A DNA stretch of 64,000 nucleotides, taken from the NCBI RefSeq assembly GCF_047948215.1, contig NC_134461.1:126800512-126864511 (forward strand), in the 5' to 3' direction. The position numbers and the translations under genes were made by a program. Every line of letters starts with the position of its first letter. Position 1 is the stretch's first letter. Under the pieces are notes generated by a model. It was not told the origin of the DNA and ran no database searches. It was given only the letters and a program-made list of their open reading frames with translations. This stretch comes from Lycorma delicatula (Eukaryota > Arthropoda > Insecta > Hemiptera > Fulgoridae). This document shows, piece by piece, positions 60,235 to 64,000 of this stretch.

Positions 60235-60480
60235 CCCACAAGTCACATGAAGAATATCCAGTCTATAGTCGATTTCTTTCCATGTTCGTTGAAGCATTTC
60301 TGGTACGATGGTTGATCTGGGTTGCCAGGGAATTGAATCTTCTCTTCCAATCCACCTACTAGGAAACGTCTAATACAACCTTTCCCTTACCTCAAGCAGC
60401 CAGTGTGGGGGAGCCTCATCTTGCTGGAAGAAGATCTTAGGATGCCTCTGCTCAATTTTTAGGAACGCAAATTGCTCCAA
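60235..60480 (-). pseudogene. Tc1/mariner transposase C-terminal remnant (left, inverted partner)
   Basis: Minus strand: HPKIFFQQDEAPPHWLLEVR (the second catalytic motif, near 60440-60400), then SRWIGREDSIPWQPRS, then directly VPEMLQRTWKEIDYRLDILH. The segment that normally carries the third motif and the following helix has been deleted between them. It is the inverted partner of the next entry. Confidence 0.75.
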
Positions 60481-60490
60481 CATGTCAAGA

Positions 60491-60876
60491 TTCTGGTAGG
60501 TGGATTGAAAGAGATGGTTCAGTTCCCTGGCTACCCAGATCGGCAGACATAATTCCTCTAAACTTCTTCTTCTTCTTCTGGGGTTATGTCAAAGACAGCG
60601 TGCATACGACAAAAGTAGCTAATATCCAGGAGCTGCGTGGGAGCGTTCGGAATGCTATTTCAACCATCCCACCAGAAATGCTTCAATAAACATGGCGAGG
60701 ACTGGATATTCTTCGTGTGACTGGTGGGGCGCATGTGGAAGTGATGTTATGCAATGTGATTTTTTGTTATAACTTGATAAGACAGGCTTTAATTTAATTT
60801 TTGTTTCACGTCCGTATGTGTAATATTATGGGTGATATAGTTAAATAAAAATAGGACATTTTAAATGGGACACTGT
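60491..60876 (+). pseudogene. Tc1/mariner transposase C-terminal remnant (right, inverted partner)
   Basis: Plus strand: RWIERDGSVPWLPRSADIIP-type sequence, LNFFFFFWGYVKDSVHTTKV, ANIQELRGSVRNAISTIPPE and, after a stop, LDILRVTGGAHVEVM. The third catalytic motif is present but altered (SADIIPLNFF where SPDLTPLDFF is usual, so the second Asp of the motif is Asn). The right end, aggacattttaaatgggaca (about 60852-60871), is a plausible terminal repeat. Confidence 0.75.
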
Positions 60877-60912
60877 GTAATGAATCGCATATGAATAAAT
60901 TTAAGGAGATAA

Positions 60913-61598
60913 ACAATCTGATGTGGACACCACACGTCCTTCTTGTACGCCTATTACATTACAATACACATTTCTTTAAAAAGAAAAATACATAAAATTT
61001 TATTTCATTAATAACTTCTGATATTTTTTCATATTCCTTTTTATTGTTATTATTGATTTTTTTTTTACAATCGGAGATCAATGATTGTTGATAAATCAAT
61101 ATATTTAAATTAAAAAAAAAGTAAAAAAAAAGGAGATGAAGTCGAATTCAAACCGATGTGCCATCCCCTTGTAAGATCCAAATATTTCATTAATTAAAAT
61201 TTTATTAACTATAAGTTTGGAATCAATGAAAATAAGTACTACTTATGATATATCGTTGAAAAGCTCTCGATGAAGGCTTATTATTGCAGTTAATAAAAAG
61301 TCCACTATCCAAATTTTTTCAGATTTTGGGCTTTTTTTGGACACTTTTGGTCCAGTCGATTACTATCAAAAGGGCAGGTACACAACTAGATGTTACAACA
61401 ATCCTAAATCCAAAATGTCAACATACTACGGCTAATCGTTTTTGAGTTATGCGACATACATACGTACATACGGAGGTCACGTCGAAACTAGTCAAAATTG
61501 ATTCAGGGATGGTAAAAATGGATATTTCCGTTGAAATCTGAAAACCGAAATTTTTTGCGATCGCAATCCTTCCTAGACTTCGTACAAGGAAGTAAAAA
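60913..61598 (+). repeat. Dispersed repeat family A, copy A4 (longest)
   Basis: Starts aatctgatgtggacacc and ends with a short foldback (cttcct..aggaag) before aaaaaa near 61598. The right part has tttgagttatgcgacatac and caaaattgattcaggg, of a type common in degenerate insect intergenic repeats. No coding capacity. A hairpin near the end recalls Helitrons, but no CTRR end is present. Confidence 0.75.
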
Positions 61599-61599
61599 A

Positions 61600-62825
61600 T
61601 GAGATTTTCGTTCCCGTTTATTTTTAAATTCGTAAAAATTAATTAATTTTTTATATTCATTTTAAAAATATTATATTATATTTTTACGTAAAAGGATTAT
61701 TTATTAAATATGATTTTAATTATAATTTCTGTATTTGTATTATATAATATAATAATTTATGTAAATTTAAATCGGCACGATATACTGAAGCAGTTATTTC
61801 TTAACTAGGACAAATCTTGCAGAATATGAAAGGAATTAAGTTGCTTAATTTTGCATTTAATGAATTTTATTTTAATGAAAAGATACCGTGTAAACTTTAA
61901 GCTTCCATTAAATTTCATAATTTAGTACGGAAATTCTAATTATGATAATTACATTGCACATATTTTGTTGTTGTATTTTATGAAATAATTTTAACCGAAA
62001 ACGGTTGGTAAAAATTCCAGTAAAAGCACTGATAACACTGATATGAACAGTTTTCTATTTATTTTATCTAGTCTTTCAAATTTTTTTTCTCAATTTATTA
62101 GTTTTTCGAGATTATAGTGCATGATAAGTAAGATCGATCACAGTTGGCCTTGTGCAATGTTACAGTGATTATTTTTATTACAGTTTCATTTATTGAAACC
62201 TAACGATCTTAATTCAAATCCCTTAGGATCAAATTTAAATTATATCCACTTTAATTAGATTTGAATGAGATTGAACTATCCTTGATACACATGCGATCCC
62301 TACTTGAGACATAATTTCTTTCTTTCAAGGACCTTTTTTCTTTTTTTTTTCTTTCACTGGATCGGTTATAATGTTTGATATCATATAATTAACTTTTTTT
62401 TTAAATTTGATTCGTACCTTCTAACTGATCTCACCAACTTTTGCTTAAAGATGGCCGTTAGTTTTTAGATTTTTGCGTTTACTTATTTAGTTGATCACGT
62501 GTAGTCAAAAGATTATTAAAGTAGAGTTGGGTTAAAATTGAAGAAACTTTAAAAGACATGCAATATATTCGTATTTATACTTTACTTACATATTTCGATT
62601 AGTTTAATTAATTAATATATCTTACGAAAATTTTTCGTTTTTTGTTTCCGTTATTTTCGATCAATTATCCGATCCAGTATTATATGCGATGATAAATATT
62701 CCGGAAATGTACTGTCCGGTGCTTCATATTACGTTATTTAAAAATCGAATCTATTGTAATTGTATATTTGTTGATTATTGTTAAACATTTTAAAAGAATT
62801 TTTTTTTCGTTAAATTTGAAAAAGC
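61600..62825. other. AT-rich intergenic DNA
   Basis: No gene or recognised repeat. Confidence 0.55.
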
Positions 62826-62830
62826 GTTTT

Positions 62831-62985
62831 TTTACACGACTACCCAAAAAGGAGTGTAATGTATTTAGGGTGTATGTTTTTATATTTGTTCCACCATAGC
62901 AGCTCAACGGATGAACCGATTTAGTTGTATGACCCCGCGTTGGAATCCTTACACTACCGGGAGTGTCATAGGATATATATTTAAA
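62831..62985 (+). repeat. Repeat block F, copy F2
   Basis: Matches 24187-24315 and the start of F3 (cacgactacccaaaaagg, agtgtaatgtatttaggg, gaccccgcgttggaatcc). Confidence 0.75.
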
Positions 62986-63114
62986 TGAATCTTAAAAAAT
63001 TTGAAAAAATCTATCAGATATATGAGTCGTTTTTTAATAACTGGGATCTCAACGCTTCATTTTGAACGATTCGGAATCCTCGTATCTCATAAGCGTGAAG
63101 TTATCTTACTAGTG

Positions 63115-63189
63115 TTTTTATTACACGACTGTCCAAAAAGGAGTGTAATGTATTTAGGGTGTATGAATGTATGTATGTATGTAAGTTTG

Positions 63190-63227
<38 letters not shown>

Positions 63228-63385
63228 TAAATAAATTTAAAGAATTAAAAAAAAGATTATATACAAAATTGTCATCCGAACGCCCTTTATTGTCCTATAT
63301 TAGTAATTATTCTGTATGAAAGAGCAAGGTCTTTTTTGGCAATCGTGTGTTTTTTAATGTTAAATATTTATCTCTTGTTACAGTT
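63115..63385 (+). repeat. Repeat block F, copy F3
   Basis: Begins 288 bp after F2 with cacgactgtccaaaaagg and carries a gtat run and a TA microsatellite (about 63196-63224). Then comes the distal part of F1 (atatacaaaattgtcatc, atttatctcttgttac). F2 and F3 form a partial tandem. The open frame over it is not a gene. Confidence 0.75.
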
Positions 63386-63485
63386 CTTGATTTCGAAGGC
63401 ATACTTTGAGTGATAACCGAAATCCATTACCAATTTCCAGTAGTACAGCATTTCAATTGTATCTTAAATAATTAACTTTTATCTT

Positions 63486-64000
63486 TTTTTTTGTTCTATT
63501 TATCATCATGGCAGCAGGCCCTTTATGCCGCTACCGCCTTCATCCATCCCTGACCCAAGCTTTCTTCTTCGTCCGCTAGTAGTTTTCAATTTTCACCCCA
63601 TCTATTAAATTTATTCTTCTTCTTTCTCGCTTCGTTTCTCCTTCTATTGATCCTTCCGATGCAGTTGTCAAAATTCTAGTTCAATTACATGTTCTAACCG
63701 GTTTCCTTTTCTTCTATTTAGTTCACTCATATGTGCTATTTATTTTTCTTTTCCGATTTATTACTTTCTAATTCTTCATTTTATCCATTAATTTTATTTT
63801 CTCCGTTCTTCTTTAAATCCAGATCTCAAAAACCTCAATCCACCTTCTTCCTTGTCGCCCATACTTCACATTTATACAACAAGATTCGTAAGTCCAGAGT
63901 TTTACTAGACAGTTATTTCCTCTTCTTACTGAAGGCTTTATTTGCCATTGCTGTTCTTTCTTTTATTTCTATAGCGCATATACTTTACATGAAGACGTGG
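63486..64000 (-). mobile_element. LINE 3' part, running off the window
   Basis: A T run at 63486-63492 is the complement of an A tail, preceded on the minus strand by gggcctgctgccatgatgat. Further in, near 63970-63930, the minus strand reads KERTAMANKAFSKK, like the 'AQAKRAFSKK' block of LINE-1, and then CEVWATRK, equivalent to 'YGSETWT'. Heavily mutated, and its 5' part lies outside the window. It is related to, but distinct from, LINE-1. Confidence 0.65.

Noticed and set aside
60913..61598. Helitron 3' end because of a hairpin near the right end
   Set aside because: No CTRR terminus and no 5' TC start at a consistent place.

Overview
The window is AT-rich eukaryotic DNA, most probably from an insect with a large, repeat-filled genome. 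The retrotransposon, SINE and transposase types point to a hemipteran such as a planthopper, leafhopper or lanternfly. That placement is inference, and I cannot name the species. I found no intact host gene, rRNA, functional tRNA, CRISPR array or operon. Almost everything I can support is mobile-element DNA in various states of decay. Three or four short stretches look like possible host exons or a promoter.

From 0 to 20 kb the window holds: a dispersed repeat (family A); an R1-like retrotransposon gag fragment; a LINE-2 fragment; a Tc1/mariner fragment; repeat family B; a long decayed non-LTR reverse transcriptase; two direct copies of repeat C around an internally rearranged copy of A; a decayed mariner; a diverged direct repeat pair (G); a SINE; and a decayed multicopy protein gene (18.4-20.0 kb) split by a Jockey-like LINE. 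From 20 to 42 kb it holds: a possible exon at 21.4 kb; tRNA-derived SINE-2 pieces; a Tc1/mariner carrying a SINE; a mariner with parts of all three catalytic motifs but several frameshifts; several SINE-1 copies; a second copy of B; a Tc1/mariner with both 52-bp terminal inverted repeats; a LINE-1 copy; another Tc1/mariner; and a CRE/CCAAT cluster at 41.4 kb. (LINE-1, LINE-2, SINE-1, SINE-2 and A-G are labels used only for this window.)

From 42 to 64 kb it holds: a hairpin-ended B copy split by a LINE-1; two further LINE-1 copies with clear target-site duplications; an inverted copy of C; a LINE-2 with an (AAT)n tail; two SINE-1 arrays, one of them a ladder of four units between five copies of a 13-bp repeat; a possible exon at 56.2 kb; two transposase C-termini facing away from each other; the longest A copy; a repeated block F; and a LINE fragment running off the end.

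The useful biology is the nesting order, which target-site duplications and reading frames across insertion points let one read directly. LINE-1 (four copies) and SINE-1 (single copies and arrays) look like the younger active families. The Tc1/mariner, Jockey-like and R1-like pieces are mostly old and broken. Nothing here shows a new enzymatic system. The most novel observations are the SINE ladder and the shared SINE junctions, the precisely split pseudogene, the inverted segment in repeat A, the inverted transposase pair and the two exon candidates.
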